64,000 nt of DNA from Hymenopus coronatus (lineage: Eukaryota > Arthropoda > Insecta > Mantodea > Hymenopodidae). Within the stretch, counting starts at the first letter, position 1; the number at the start of each line of letters is the position of its first letter. The notes under the pieces were generated by a model. It did not search any database and was not told the DNA's origin. It worked only from the letters and a program-made list of their open reading frames with translations. Below, in pieces: positions 31,477 to 42,791 of this stretch. The position numbers and the translations under genes are program-made. Location of the stretch: assembly GCA_030762935.1 (NCBI GenBank), contig CM060887.1:9354501-9418500 (forward strand), written 5' to 3'.

Positions 31477-31674
31477 AAGATGCCATTCATCAGACTTGTT
31501 CAAGAAACGATATCAGATGCTGTTTTCGGCTTCTGGACATCGCTATGCTGGCAATCATTCTCCTTTCTTAAAGCTCTCGTGGACCACACACAGAACAGTA
31601 GCACCAAATATGTTATGTCGAAGGAAGGAATCAATCTTCCTGCAATTTACCAGCAGTTCGCGTTAGAATCGCAG
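31477..31674 (+). CDS. Possible internal exon, phase 0-0, unknown protein
   Basis: A stop-free stretch of exactly 66 codons is bounded by TTGTCTCCAG (3' splice-site-like) and GCAG followed by GTATAA (5' splice-site-like). It reads KMPFIRLVQETISDAVFGFW, then TSLCWQSFSFLKALVDHTQ, then NSSTKYVMSKEGINLPAIYQ, then QFALESQ. There is no repeat homology in it. I do not recognise the family. The polypyrimidine tract is weak, the plus strand is opposite to Lim1, and a chance frame is a real alternative. Confidence 0.33.
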
Positions 31675-31734
31675 GTATAATAGTGCATTTTATTGCAAAA
31701 ACGTGACATGATTTCAAATATATATTCAGAAAAT

Positions 31735-31792
31735 GTAATGTGTTCCATTCACATAATTTCTCTACAAACTATTTTTACGAAACATTATTCCA
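31735..31792 (-). repeat. Family H 3'-end fragment
   Basis: GTTCCATTCACATAATTTCTC then a degraded ACAAACTATTTTTACGAAA is the reverse 3' end. A forward full copy starts immediately after it. Confidence 0.7.
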
Positions 31793-31795
31793 TTT

Positions 31796-32672
31796 TTCTT
31801 TCTTTATACGTACTATGTACATAGTGTATAGAGAAAGTATTGTATTGCACACAAAAATTCGATACCGAGATTTCACCGGAAATATATGTTTTGAGATCCC
31901 CTGGATCCAAAAAAAGAGCATTTTTAGAAACATGTTCGTGTGTGTCTGTCTGACTTACTGCGTGTGTGTGTGTGTGTGTATGTGCGTGTGTGTGTGAGGG
32001 GGGCAGCATAGCTCAAAAACGAAAAGACCGTTAAAAACCAAACTTGGTATTTAAGTTTGGTATCTTCCAAGGATGCGACACAAAGATATTCAAGAAAATC
32101 CCTCCACACCAAACTGCCCTTTACCTGGAAAAAATGTCGATAATTTTGCGTTTCTTAAAAATAGCTCTAACGATTTTGATTAAAATCTGTTATATTTAAG
32201 GTATTTACTTGTATATCTTGAATTTTCTGGGAATAAAGTCCTCTTTATTCTAGATGAGTTTTATTGAATTTTGCGTAACTGGTAAACCGTAAGAGACAAA
32301 CAAAAACTTAAAAGATAACAAATGTGGATCACGATAGAACACACAATTTATGTCATATACATTTTTTCAGTTAGTGGATCGTTTTTTGAGATATTCCTTG
32401 CTATTGGTTTCAGCTTTAAACAACATACTTTTCTCATACAGGAATTTATCAACTCCTGTCGATATAAAACAAAGGAACTTCAGTGACATAGCAACCAGTT
32501 TTTGACTATCAGTTTAACCTATGTACTACCTTATTTCGTTTCTAATTATAAGGGAGCAAGTAATAAGATTAGTTCTACTATTTTTTCTCAATTAGCATGA
32601 AGTAAATAGAAGCATAAGCTTTTTAATAATAATTTGTTGCAGAGATGTAGAGAAAGTCACACACCAGATTTT
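31796..32672 (+). repeat. Family H copy, full length
   Basis: Starts TTTCTTTATACGTACTATGT and ends AGAAAGTCACACACCAGATT then TTTT. The microsatellite site is long and mixed (TG-rich, 31,938-31,995). It is joined head-to-tail to the next copy. Confidence 0.92.
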
Positions 32673-34203
32673 TTACTTTCTTTACGTAGTATATACAGAG
32701 GGCATTGTATTGCACCCAAAAATTCTATAGAACCGAGATTTCACCGGAAATACAAACCTCCTGAGTCCCAAAAAAAGAAAATTTAGAAAAACGTCCCTCT
32801 GTGTTCAGTATCTTCCAAGTTTGCAACACGAGGATTTTCAAGAAAATTCTCCCACCCCATACTATCCTTGCACATGGAAAAATGTTTAATGCACATCTTG
32901 AGTTTTCTGGGAGTAGCTTCTGACGGCTTTTGGATGACTTTTGGATGACTGGTGCACCGTAAGAGACAGACAAAAACATACTCCACAAAGATTTAGATCT
33001 CTTTAAAACACACAATTTTTGTCATATACAGTTTAATCGTGGAGTTAGCCACTTTCGAGATATTTCTTGTTATTGGTTTCACTTTTAAAATACTTAAAAC
33101 TTGAGTCATACGGAAACTTGTCAAATCCTGGCCACGCAAGTTATCGGATTTCATATCGGAATCATATTAAAAATCTAATGTGTTCCATTCACATGACTTT
33201 CTCTGCATATCTGCAACAAATTGTAGTTAAAAAGCTTATGCCTCTATTTACTTCATGCTATTTGAGAAAAAATTACCCGAAACAGTTTTATTTCTTGTTT
33301 TCTAACAAGTCGAAGCGAAATAAGGGAGCACCATAGGTTAAAGTGAGCTGGTTACTATGTGACTGAAGTTCCTTTGTTTGTATGGATAGGAGTTGACAAA
33401 TTCCTGTATGATTTTCAAAGCTGAAACTAAAAATAAGAAATATCTTAAAAACAATCCTCTCCTCGTAAAAAATGTATATAACATAAATTGTGTGTTTTAA
33501 AGTGCTCTACATTTATGTGTGGTATGTTTTTATCCATCTCTTACGGTTTAGCAGTTATGCAAAATTCCGTGAAATTCATCCAAAATAAAGTAGTCTTCAG
33601 AGGCTATTCCCAGAAAATTCAAGATATACATTTTATTTGTCAGGTAAATATCTTTAATATGCTATATTTTAATCAAAATCGTTAGAGCCATTTTTAAGAA
33701 AATCAAAATTTTCGAAAAAAGTTCCATGTAAAGGGTAGTTCGGGGTGGGGGGATTTTTCTCAAAATCTTCGTGTTGCATCTCTGGAAGATACTAAACTTA
33801 AATACCATGTTTGGTATTTTACTGACTTTTCGTTTTTGAGTTATCGTGTTCACAGGCACACGGACACACACACACACACACACACACACGGACCTTTTTG
33901 TGAAAATGCTTTTTTTGGATATAAGGGACCCTAAAACATATATTTCCGGTGAAATCTCGGTATCGAATTTTTGGGTGGAGTGCAATACATTCTCTATACA
34001 CTATGCACATAGTGCGTGTAGGAAAGTAAAAAGTTGACTGTCGGTGTAGCCTAGTGTATTCCCTTATTTCCCATCTACTTACAGGAAACTAAGCAATAGG
34101 ACCGTTTCTACTAATGTTTATCTTGATTAGCACCAAGTAAATAGAATAATAAGCTTATTATCACTGATGTAGAGAAAGTCATGTGAATTAAACAAATCCG
34201 ATT
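32673..34203 (+). repeat. Family H copy split by a reverse copy
   Basis: The left part (32,673-33,172) begins ACTTTCTTTACGTAGTATAT right after the T5 of the previous copy. It stops at CATATTAAAAA. The right part (34,031-34,203) resumes AAGTTGACTGTCGGTGTAGC and ends at AACAAATCCGATTT. Removing 33,174-34,030 restores collinearity. Confidence 0.85.
33174..34030 (-). repeat. Family H copy nested in another family H copy
   Basis: A full reverse copy from TCTAATGTGTTCCATTCACA to GCGTGTAGGAAAGT. It is bounded by A5 on both sides, where the host copy has a short A-run. A (CA)n tract lies at 33,866-33,889 at the microsatellite site. Confidence 0.92.
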
Positions 34204-34206
34204 TGG

Positions 34207-34838
34207 TAATCGAGATAAGCAATAGCAGAAATGGCCTTATTGCTTAATTCCTTATAAGTAGAAGGGAAATAAGGGAGTACACTGGACTAAAGCCATTCAA
34301 ACCCTTTATAAAAAAAACAGAGATATTTACCTCCTCTTGAGAAAGGTTTAAGATTGAAAACACGACAAGGAATATATCGGAAACGCTAACTATAAAACTG
34401 TATATAACATAAATTGTGTGTTTTAATGAGATCTACATTTTGTGCAGCAAGCTTTGGTCTATCTCTTATGGTCTACCAGTTATACTAAATTCATACAGAC
34501 TGAAGAAGTCTTCAGAGACAATTTCCAGAAAATTCAAGATATACATTCCATTTTTCACACAAATATATGTAATATACAATATTTTAATCATAAATACCAA
34601 AGTATCATAAACTTAAATACCAAGTTTAGCATTTTATATACCTTTCGTTTTTCAGGCACACTGTCCACAGACACACATACACACACACTGATCTTTTTCT
34701 AAAAACGTTTTTTTTTTTTATTCAGGGGGTCTCAAAAGCTAGATTGGTATATTTCCAGTGAAATTTCGGTATCAAATTTTTGGGTGGAATAGAATACTTT
34801 CTCTATACACTGTGTATATACTACGTGCAGAGAAAGTA
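34207..34838 (-). repeat. Family H copy, 3'-truncated
   Basis: Starts at GTAATCGAGATAAGCAATAG, inside the 3' part, and ends with the palindrome and GTGCAGAGAAAGT. Part of the middle between TTTTAATCAT and CCAAGTTTAGC is deleted. Confidence 0.87.
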
Positions 34839-34841
34839 AAT

Positions 34842-35527
34842 AGCTTATTCTTTTAGATAATTCATAATATTGAGGTAAATATTAGCAGAAATAGTCTTAT
34901 TACTTGTTTTTATAGGCAGAAAGAAAATAAGGGAGTACACTAGGTTAAACCGACAGTCATATCTTTTAAAATTTGGTTGATAATTAATTGAAATGTATTT
35001 TTGTTTTGCATGGTTAGGAGTTCAAATTTTGAAAAATTCCCGTATTAGAAGAGTTTTGAGTTATTTAAAATTGAAACCAATAACAAGGAGTATCTCGGAA
35101 ATAATAAACTCCACGAAAAAATATGCGACATAAATTGTGTGTTTTAACGAGATCTACTTTTCTGTGGTTTAATAGTTGGGTATAAGCCATCCAGAATGAA
35201 GATGTTCTTCGCTGATTATTCCCAGAGATTTCAAGATAAACATTTTATTTACTAGGTAAATATATTTAATATACTGTATTTTAATCAAAATCGTTAGAAC
35301 CATTTTTGAATAAGCCAACATTTTCAAATTGTTTTCCATGTAAAGGACGGTTTGTTGGGGGATTTTCTTGAAAATCTTCGTTTCACAACCTTGGAAGATA
35401 CTAAATTTAAATATCATTTGGTACTTTACCAACTTATCGTTTTTGAGTTATCGTGTCCACGGCTATTCGCGCGCACGCGCACACATGGAACTTTCTATAA
35501 ACACTATATAACAATTAGAGAAAGCAA
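34842..35527 (-). repeat. Family H copy, diverged
   Basis: Directly follows the previous copy. Begins AGCTTATTCTTTTAGATAAT and ends in a degraded palindrome near CAATTAGAGAAAGC. The microsatellite site reads CGCGCGCACGCGCACACA. Confidence 0.83.
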
Positions 35528-35656
35528 ATATTTTCCTTGACAAAAATAGCTCATGTCACAAATTATATAGTATCTATTACAACCTAAACTAATGAATCTA
35601 GCGTATTAAATAGAGTTAGTTATATTTTAAAAATCATGAATATTGTGAAGAAAGGA

Positions 35657-35762
35657 GTTTTACTTCCTCAACCGCGTATAGAAAGTAGGAAAACTATTGC
35701 ATTTCACCCAAAAATTCGATACCAAAATTCTATCGGATTAACGTTTTTAGACCCCTTGAGCT
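35657..35762 (+). repeat. Family H 5' fragment
   Basis: TTTTACTTCCTCAACCGCGT then TTTCACCCAAAAATTCGATA and CCCCTTGAGC match the family 5' end with a degraded palindrome. Confidence 0.65.
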
Positions 35763-35983
35763 CTTTTCGAGAAAATAAAACTTATAGGAAAAATATTAAT
35801 GTAAATGGATGTTTCTCGAAAATTTCGGTACGTAAATATAAATACTTAGTTCTAATAAGTTCGTTTATATTTTATTTAAAATTGATATTATTGTTTGTTT
35901 TTGAGAAAATAATTATTCAATAATATTTAAATATATTAGAATAATAACAATTACTTAATGTAACCACAATTGGTATAATTTTT

Positions 35984-36062
35984 ATGTATTTCCGGTGAAA
36001 TATCGGTGGGATACAATACCTTCTTTGTCTACACATTGTACATACGTGCTAGAAAAAGTAAA
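35984..36062 (-). repeat. Family H palindromic-end fragment
   Basis: TTTCCGGTGAAATATCGGTG and a palindrome relic (CTTCTTTGTCTACACATTGT) then GCTAGAAAAAGT match the reverse 5' end. Confidence 0.7.
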
Positions 36063-36454
36063 AGCATTTCCATGTGAAATATAATAGCTGCTTTGCTATG
36101 GACGAACGTGAATTCCTTAGTGTGACCGAAAGGTATAAATCACGAGATATTTAAACGCAAGATTGACCAAGCAATTGTCGGCATTTTTGTTTTGAATAAA
36201 AATAAGCGAGACGCTAGTGGAGTGTAACTCACGCATGCGCAGAGCACTGACAGCAAGATTTACCGCCCGCAACTAGGAACGGCAGCCAACGTTTTTACGT
36301 TCAGAGCCAACACTGTGGCGGTTTTATAATTTACTTCTGCGGTCGCTGCACCAATGAATTCCCATAAACGCAGAAAAACAAAAGCGAAACTTATCAAAGA
36401 GAAGTAAACTAAAACATTTTCATTATGAATCTATGCGAAGAAAGTGATAGTATA
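36063..36454. other. Unique CpG-richer block
   Basis: Contains ACGCATGCGCAGAGC and several other CpGs, unlike the surrounding repeats. GAACGGCAGCCAACG and GGTCGCTGCACC follow. No open frame or splice pattern was recognised. It could be a promoter or regulatory block of an unseen gene. Confidence 0.3.
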
Positions 36455-36580
36455 GCTTTCACATGACTTTTTCCTATCACTCTTCTACAATTGTTCTTAT
36501 GAAAGTGTATTCTTCTTCATTGAGGTTAGAGCGGGCAAAAACGACAGTCATATTTTAAAAAACACGTCATAATTATGATG
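36455..36580 (-). repeat. Family H 3'-end fragment, old
   Basis: TTTCACATGACTTTTTCCTA and later AACGACAGTCATATTTTAAA retain the reverse 3' end order with deletions. Confidence 0.6.
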
Positions 36581-36610
36581 GCTTTGAATGCCATGTTCTC
36601 TACATGAGCA

Positions 36611-36898
36611 AAAAACTTGACGTGTTCCATTCATATTACTCTCTCTACACCTTTGTAACAAATTATTGTTAATAAGGTTATTATTCTATTTCATAAATAA
36701 AGGGAACACACTAGGCTAAAGCGATAGACAAATCTTTTAAAAGCTGTCGCTATGCGATTGTTATTGAAATTCGCTATTTACATAGCCCGGATAAAAACAA
36801 AACAAACCCGGGAGACTTCCTGAATTAAATAAATATACCTATCTATTTTAATATTGAAACTAATAAGGAATATCTCGGTAACGGTTAGCTGCACATCA
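36611..36898 (-). repeat. Family H 3' half-unit
   Basis: Starts GACGTGTTCCATTCATATTA and ends at ACGGTTAGCTGCAC with an A-rich junction, the mid-element T-run in reverse. It abuts the following full copy. Confidence 0.83.
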
Positions 36899-36902
36899 AA
36901 AA

Positions 36903-37792
36903 TAAAATCTAATGTGTCCTATTCACACGACTTTCTCTACATCTTTGTAACAAATTATTGCCAATATGGTTATTTTCATATAGTTCATGCTAATCGAGAT
37001 AAATATTAGTAGAAATGGTTTTATTACTTAGTTCCTTATAAGTAGAAGGGAAATAAGGGAATACACTAGACTAAAGCGATAGTCAAATGTTTTAAAATGT
37101 GGTTGCTATGGGACTGAAATCCGTTTCTCTGCGTGGCCAGGAGTTGACAAGTTCCTGTATAACTAAAGAGCAACTATTTTAAAACCGAAATCAATAACGA
37201 GGAAGATCTCAAACGGAGAAAAATTTTCATATTTTTTCATATTTTAAATTGTATGGTTTAACGAGCTCTACATTTTTGTTAAGTAAGTTTTGTCTATCTC
37301 TTATGGTTTACCTTTTAATGCAAAATTCCGCAAAATGTATGCAGAACAAAGATGTCTTCAGAGGCTATTCCCAGAAAATTCAAGATATACATTTTATTTG
37401 TAATGTAAATATGTTTAATATACGACAATTCAATCAAAACCATTAGAGATATTTTTGAGAAAATCAATATTTTCGAAAATGTTCCTATGTAAAAGGTATT
37501 TGAGGGTGCGGAGGGGGCGATTTTCTTGAAAATGTTCTTGTCCATCTTTGAATGATTCTGAAATTAAATACCAAGTTTGGTATATAACTGACTTTTTGTT
37601 TATGAGTTATCGTGCTCACAGACACACGCACTCAGGGACATACACACACGGACCTTTTTCTGAAATTGCTTTTATTTGAATAAAGGGGACACTAAAATAT
37701 ATATGTCCGGTGAAATCTCAGTATCGAATTTTTGGGTGGAGTGCAATACTTTGTGTATACACACACTATGTTATAGCACGGGTAGAGAAAGT
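36903..37792 (-). repeat. Family H copy, full length
   Basis: From TCTAATGTGTCCTATTCACA to a modified palindrome (ACACACACTATGTTATAGCA) and GGGTAGAGAAAGT. It is the first member of an end-repeat array. Confidence 0.9.
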
Positions 37793-37917
37793 AAAAATGC
37801 TTTTTTATGGGTCTTAAAGACATATATTTCCAGTGAAATCTCGGTATCGAATTTTTGAGTGCAATGTAATACCTTCTCTATACACTATGTACATAGTACG
37901 TGTAGAGAATGTAAAAA
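37793..37917 (-). repeat. Family H solo palindromic end, unit 1
   Basis: About 125 bp from AAAAATGCTTTTTTATGGGT to GTGTAGAGAATGT. It contains only the part of the element between the GCATTTTT site and the palindrome. Confidence 0.88.
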
Positions 37918-38027
37918 TGTTTGTGGGTCTTAAAACATATTTCTAGTGAAATCTCGGTATTGAATTTTTGGTTGCAGTACAATACCTTCTCTAAACATTA
38001 TGTACATAGTACGTGTAGAGAAAGTAA
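37918..38027 (-). repeat. Family H solo palindromic end, unit 2
   Basis: About 110 bp from AAAAATGTTTGTGGGTCTTA to GTGTAGAGAAAGT. It is a second tandem solo end, again starting at the GCATTTTT site in reverse. Confidence 0.88.
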
Positions 38028-38514
38028 TAAAGAGATGTACATGATTTTGTGCAGTAAGTTCTTGTCTGGAATCGAAACAAGTTTTCTTCGTGTTAAGTAT
38101 CGGTATGGTTACTTCAACACTTACTGCTATTGAAAATTGTCGCATCCGATAATCTTGTATACGTTTTCGATGGATCATTAATCAAGTTTTATGCATTGTC
38201 AACAGCTTTTGCCGGTCAATTGCATATACGAGTTCTCAAGTTGCTGGTAATAGACACGTGCGACACTTTCTTCTTGTCATAAATAATTCATACAGGACCC
38301 TAGTCGTGAAAACCTTATCGCATGAAGGTTAGGTTACAATTGTGGCTCATACATCTTTCAAAAAAAGATAACACATGTTCCTATTATGCCACAAGAGTTG
38401 AAATCAACATGGCGGCGTATTAATTAGCGTAATGCTGGTGTATCCTGCACGCGACGTTGTTCGTCAAGTGCGGGGAGAAACTTCTTATTACCTCCTCTAC
38501 ACGTAATAAAAATA
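38028..38514. other. Mostly unique stretch
   Basis: The first ~40 bp (GTACATGATTTTGTGCAGTA AGTTCTTGTC) is a family H middle fragment in reverse. The rest is unique, with no exon or RNA gene recognised. Confidence 0.4.
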
Positions 38515-39296
38515 ATCTGATGTGTTCCATTCACATGACTTTCTCTACATCTCTGCAACAAAATATTGTTAAAAAGCTTATGTTTCTATTTATTTCATGT
38601 TAGCGAGAAGAAATTAGTAGAAATAGTCTTATTACTGGTTGTTATGTCACTGAAGTTTCTCTGTTTGTATGGACACGAGTTGACAACTTCCTGTATTAGA
38701 AAACTACAAGTTTTTCAAAGCTGAAATCAACAGCAAGAAATATCTCAAAAACGATCAACTCCACGAAAAAAAAGTATATAGCATAAATTTTGTGTTTTAA
38801 TGTGCTCTACATTTTTTGTGTGGTAGGTTTTTGTCCATCTCTTACGGTTTAGCAGTCATGCAAAATTTCGTAAAATTCATCCAGAATAAAGTAGTCTTTA
38901 GAGGCTATTCCCAGAAAATTCAAGCTATACATATTATTTGTCAGGTAAATATCTTTAATATATGGCATTTTAATCAAAATCGTTAGAGCCAGTTTTAAGA
39001 AAATTAAAATTTTCAAAAATAGTTCCATGTAAAGGGGATTTTCTTGAAAATCTTCATGTCGCATCCTTGGAAGAAACCAAACTTAAATACCATATTTGGT
39101 ATTTAACGGTCTTTTCGTTTTTGAGCTATGCTGTCCACAGACACTCACACACACACGCACCTTTTTGTAAAAATGTTTTTTATGGATTCAGGGGGACCCA
39201 AAACCTGTATTTCCAGTGAATCTCGGTATCGGATTTTTGGGTGCATTGCAATACCTTCTCTATATACACTATGTACATAGTACGTGTGGAGAAAGT
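38515..39296 (-). repeat. Family H copy, near full length
   Basis: From TCTGATGTGTTCCATTCACA to ACATAGTACGTGTGGAGAAAGT. About 70 bp around the ACTTACAAGG block is missing. Confidence 0.91.
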
Positions 39297-39837
39297 AAAA
39301 ATAAAACCTGTATACTATACCCAGATATCTAATTGCTTACACCGGGGCAAATATGTCACACCTTTTTTCATTTATTAACAATTTTTTTTTTAAATTTTAC
39401 AAAATAAAATAAATACACAATTGTCAGATTAATAACTTAACCTAAATAACTTAAATTAAATTAAACATCTGAACCTAATTATTTATCAAAATTAAATTTA
39501 ATATTTAAATGTTTATGTAGTATATTAATTATTATTAATTGCGTAATTTTGTTTAAATTTAGGTTATTATTTTACACTAGTATTATTAATTAAAATCAAT
39601 TAGCACTTTATTATACTATAATTAATATATTTAATTATTTATTATTATCCTTTTATCAACTTATTCTATTTTAATTTATTATTTACTTATTATTTTCATA
39701 ATTATTTATTATAATTTATTTTATTATTTATTACAATAATTATATATAAAATGTTTAATATCTATTCTAGTTATACCATTGCTATTTATTTTATATTTAT
39801 TATAATTATTGTTAAATATTTTACTACTTTATTCCAC
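39297..39837. other. Extremely AT-rich unique block
   Basis: From about 39,355 the DNA is almost entirely A and T, dominated by TTTATTA, TTAATTA and ATTATT words. It has no coding signal. It may be a low-complexity spacer or matrix-attachment-like DNA. Confidence 0.5.
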
Positions 39838-40543
39838 ATTACCCTCTACGCGTACTATAAACATTGTAGAAACAGAAGGTATTGTATTCCTCCCAAAAAT
39901 TGTATGCCTAGATTTCACCAGAAATACATGTTTTGAGGTCTCCCGAATCCGAACAAAGCATTTTTAGATAAAGATCCTTGTGAGTGTGCACGTGTGCGTC
40001 TGTGGACAGCATAGCTTAAAAACGAAAAGTCCGTTTTATTTATACATGGAGAAAATTTTAAATTTTTTTCTCAAAAATGGCTGTAATGATTTTTATTAAA
40101 ATAGTGTATTAAATATATTCACGCCACAAATAAGATGTATATTTTGTCATTTCTGAGAATAGCCGCTGAAGACCTCTTTATTCTGAATGAGTTTTGCAGA
40201 ATGTTCGTAACTGCTAAACCATAAGACATAGACAAAAACTTAATACACAGAAATGCAGATCTCGTTTAAACATATAATTAATGTCATATACGTTTTTCTT
40301 ACAGAACTGACCGTTTTCGAGATATTCTTTGTTATTGGTTTCAGTTTCAAACTGCCTAACTTTCCCCAAACCGAACTGAATCTCTGAATTGTTTCACATA
40401 ACAGCAACCTACTTACAAGTAAGCAAGTAATAAGATCAATTCTGCTAATACTTATGTCGATTATCATGATATAGATGAAGGAATAATATTTTGTACATGG
40501 AATGGCTAGAGGAAGTTATGTGAGTGGAATATATTAGATCTTT
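39838..40543 (+). repeat. Family H copy, old, internally deleted
   Basis: Starts with a modified palindrome (CTACGCGTACTATAAACATT) and ends GGAAGTTATGTGAGTGGAAT ATATTAGAT. The internal hairpin region is missing. Confidence 0.82.
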
Positions 40544-40599
40544 TCCCCTGGTGGCCATGCAATTCGAGTATCGCTTAAGATTACTATATCCCTCCTGTG

Positions 40600-40740
40600 C
40601 CTTAATACATGTTTTTTAGGATCCACTGAATTCAAAAACAGCATATTAGAAGAGGTCTGTCAGTCTGTCTGTCTGTCTGTTGTGCGGCGCGTGTTTGTCG
40701 ACAGCATAGCTCAAAAACTAAAAGGTCTTAAATACCAATC
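40600..40740 (+). repeat. Family H 5' fragment with (GTCT)n
   Basis: AATACATGTTTTTTAGGATC through GACAGCATAGCTCAAAAACT match the family. At the microsatellite position it has (GTCT)n-type repeats (CAGTCTGTCTGTCTGTCTGT) in place of (TG)n. Confidence 0.75.
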
Positions 40741-40872
40741 TTGGCCACAGGTACACAGACCACAGAGACGCGCAGAAGTCCTTAACATTTTCTAAATTGG
40801 GCAATACTAATAATATTACTACTGTCATTGCCTGTGATGCCAACTGTAATAAAGCTGGACGTCAAACACTAA

Positions 40873-41703
40873 AAAATCGCATGTGTTCCATTCACATGAC
40901 TTTCTCTACATCACTACATTAAATTATTCTATTTACTTCATCTAATCGAGAAAAAATTAGCAGAAATATTCTTATTACTTGCTTTCTTATTAGTATAAGC
41001 GAAATAAGGGGGTACCATAGGTTAAAGTGATAGTCAAAAGCTGGTTGCTATGTGACTGATGTTCCTTTGTTTGTATGGACACGAGTTCACTAAGTCCTGT
41101 ATGAGAAAAGTAAAAGCGTTTTATAGCTGAAACCAAAAAACAAGGAATATCCAAAAAACAATCAACTCCACGAAAAAAAGTATATAACATAAATTGTGTG
41201 TTTTAAAGTGCTCTACATTTGTTGTGTGGTTAGTTTTTGTCCATCTCTTACGGTTTAGCAGTTATGCAAAAGTCCGTAAAATCGACCCAGAATAAAGTAG
41301 TCTTCAGAGACTATTCCCAGAAAATACAAAATATACATTTTATTTGTCAGGTAAATATCTTTAATATACGATATTTTAATCAAAATCGTTAGCCATTTTT
41401 TAGAAAATCAAGTTTCAAAAAAAGTTCCAAGTAAATGGTAGTATGGGGTTGGGGGATTTTTCTCAAAATCTTCGTGTCGCATCCCTGTAAGATACTAAAT
41501 TTAAATAGCAAGTTTGGTATTTTACCGACTTTTCGTTTTTGAGTTATAGTGTTCACAGACACACGGACCTTTTTCTGAAAATACTTTTTTTTGGATACAG
41601 GGGACCCTAAAACATATATTTCCGGTGAAATATCGGGATCGAATTTTTGGTGGAGTGCAATACCTTCTCTATACACTATGTACATAGTACGCATAGGGAA
41701 AGT
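40873..41703 (-). repeat. Family H copy, full length
   Basis: From CGCATGTGTTCCATTCACAT to ACATAGTACGCATAGGGAAAGT, with an almost intact palindrome. The middle of the 3' third lacks part of the TAAAAAGCTTATGC block. Confidence 0.91.
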
Positions 41704-42008
41704 AAAAGCAACGTACAAGAAACACTGTGCAACGGTCCACGCCTTGAGATGCTGTATCGACGAGAACATGGAGTGTTAGCAGCCTCACTAAGGGGGCAAG
41801 TACCTCACAGAAGCCTTGAACTGCGTCTGATGGCATCTCTAGTAGAACACAAGTCCTTCTGTAAACCTTCATTACCCATTAATACTTTTCATGCAGAACC
41901 GGTTTCTCTAACTACTTTACGATATCATTCACAGAAACATTGAACACGATGTAAACAAAGACGCCAAGCTGTATTCATTTTCTCGATACTTGGCTCTTCA
42001 AGTCAGAG
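41704..42008. other. Unique stretch, possible coding relic
   Basis: Between two reverse family H copies. Both strands have open frames of 60 or more codons (for example VLLEMPSDAVQGFCEVLAPL on the minus strand), but neither shows a known domain or convincing exon borders. Confidence 0.25.
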
Positions 42009-42791
42009 ATAAAAACTCTGATGTGACTTCCTCGACATCTCTGTAACAAGCTTCTATCCACTTCATGCTGATCCAGAGAAATGTTCTTATTATTTAGTTC
42101 CTTATAAGTAAAAGGGAAATAAGGAATACACTAGGCTAAACCGACAGTCAAATGTTTTAAAATGTGGTTGCATGGGATTGAAATCCGTTTCTTGTGTGGC
42201 CAAGGATTGACAAGTTCCTGTATGAGAAAAGTTCAAGTATTTTGAAACTGAAACCAATAAGAATATCTCAAAAACAGTCAACTTCAGGAAAACAATATAA
42301 ATTACATAAACTTTGTGTTTGAAGGAACTCTACATTTTTTGTGTATTAAGTTTTTGTCTTACTCTTGCTGTCTACTAGTTACGCAAAATTAATAAAAGTT
42401 CATTTAAAATAAAGAGGTCTTCAGAGGCTATTCCCAGAAAATTCAAAATATACATTTTATTTGTCAGGTAAATATCTTTAGTATACGATATTTGAAACAA
42501 AGTCGCTAGAGCCATTTTTGAGAAAAAATATATTTTTAAAAGTTGGTCTATGTAAAGGGTAGTTGAAAATCTTCGTGTCGCATCCCGGGAAGATATTAAA
42601 CTTAAATACTAAGTTTGGTATTTTATCGACTCTTCGTTTTTGAGTTATCGTGTTCAGACACACGGACACACACATCTTTTTCTGAAAATGCTATTTTTGG
42701 ATACAGGGGACTGTAAAACATATTTTTCCGCTGAAATCTCGGTATTGAATTTTTCTGTATACACTATGTACATAGTACGTGTAGAGAAAGT
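42009..42791 (-). repeat. Family H copy, near full length
   Basis: From CTCTGATGTGACTTCCTCGA to ATAGTACGTGTAGAGAAAGT. It has small deletions in the terminal hairpin and in the palindrome's inner arm. Confidence 0.9.

Noticed and set aside
41669..41943. Overlapping open frames on both strands
   Set aside because: Both extend into family H sequence at one side, and neither has a recognisable motif.
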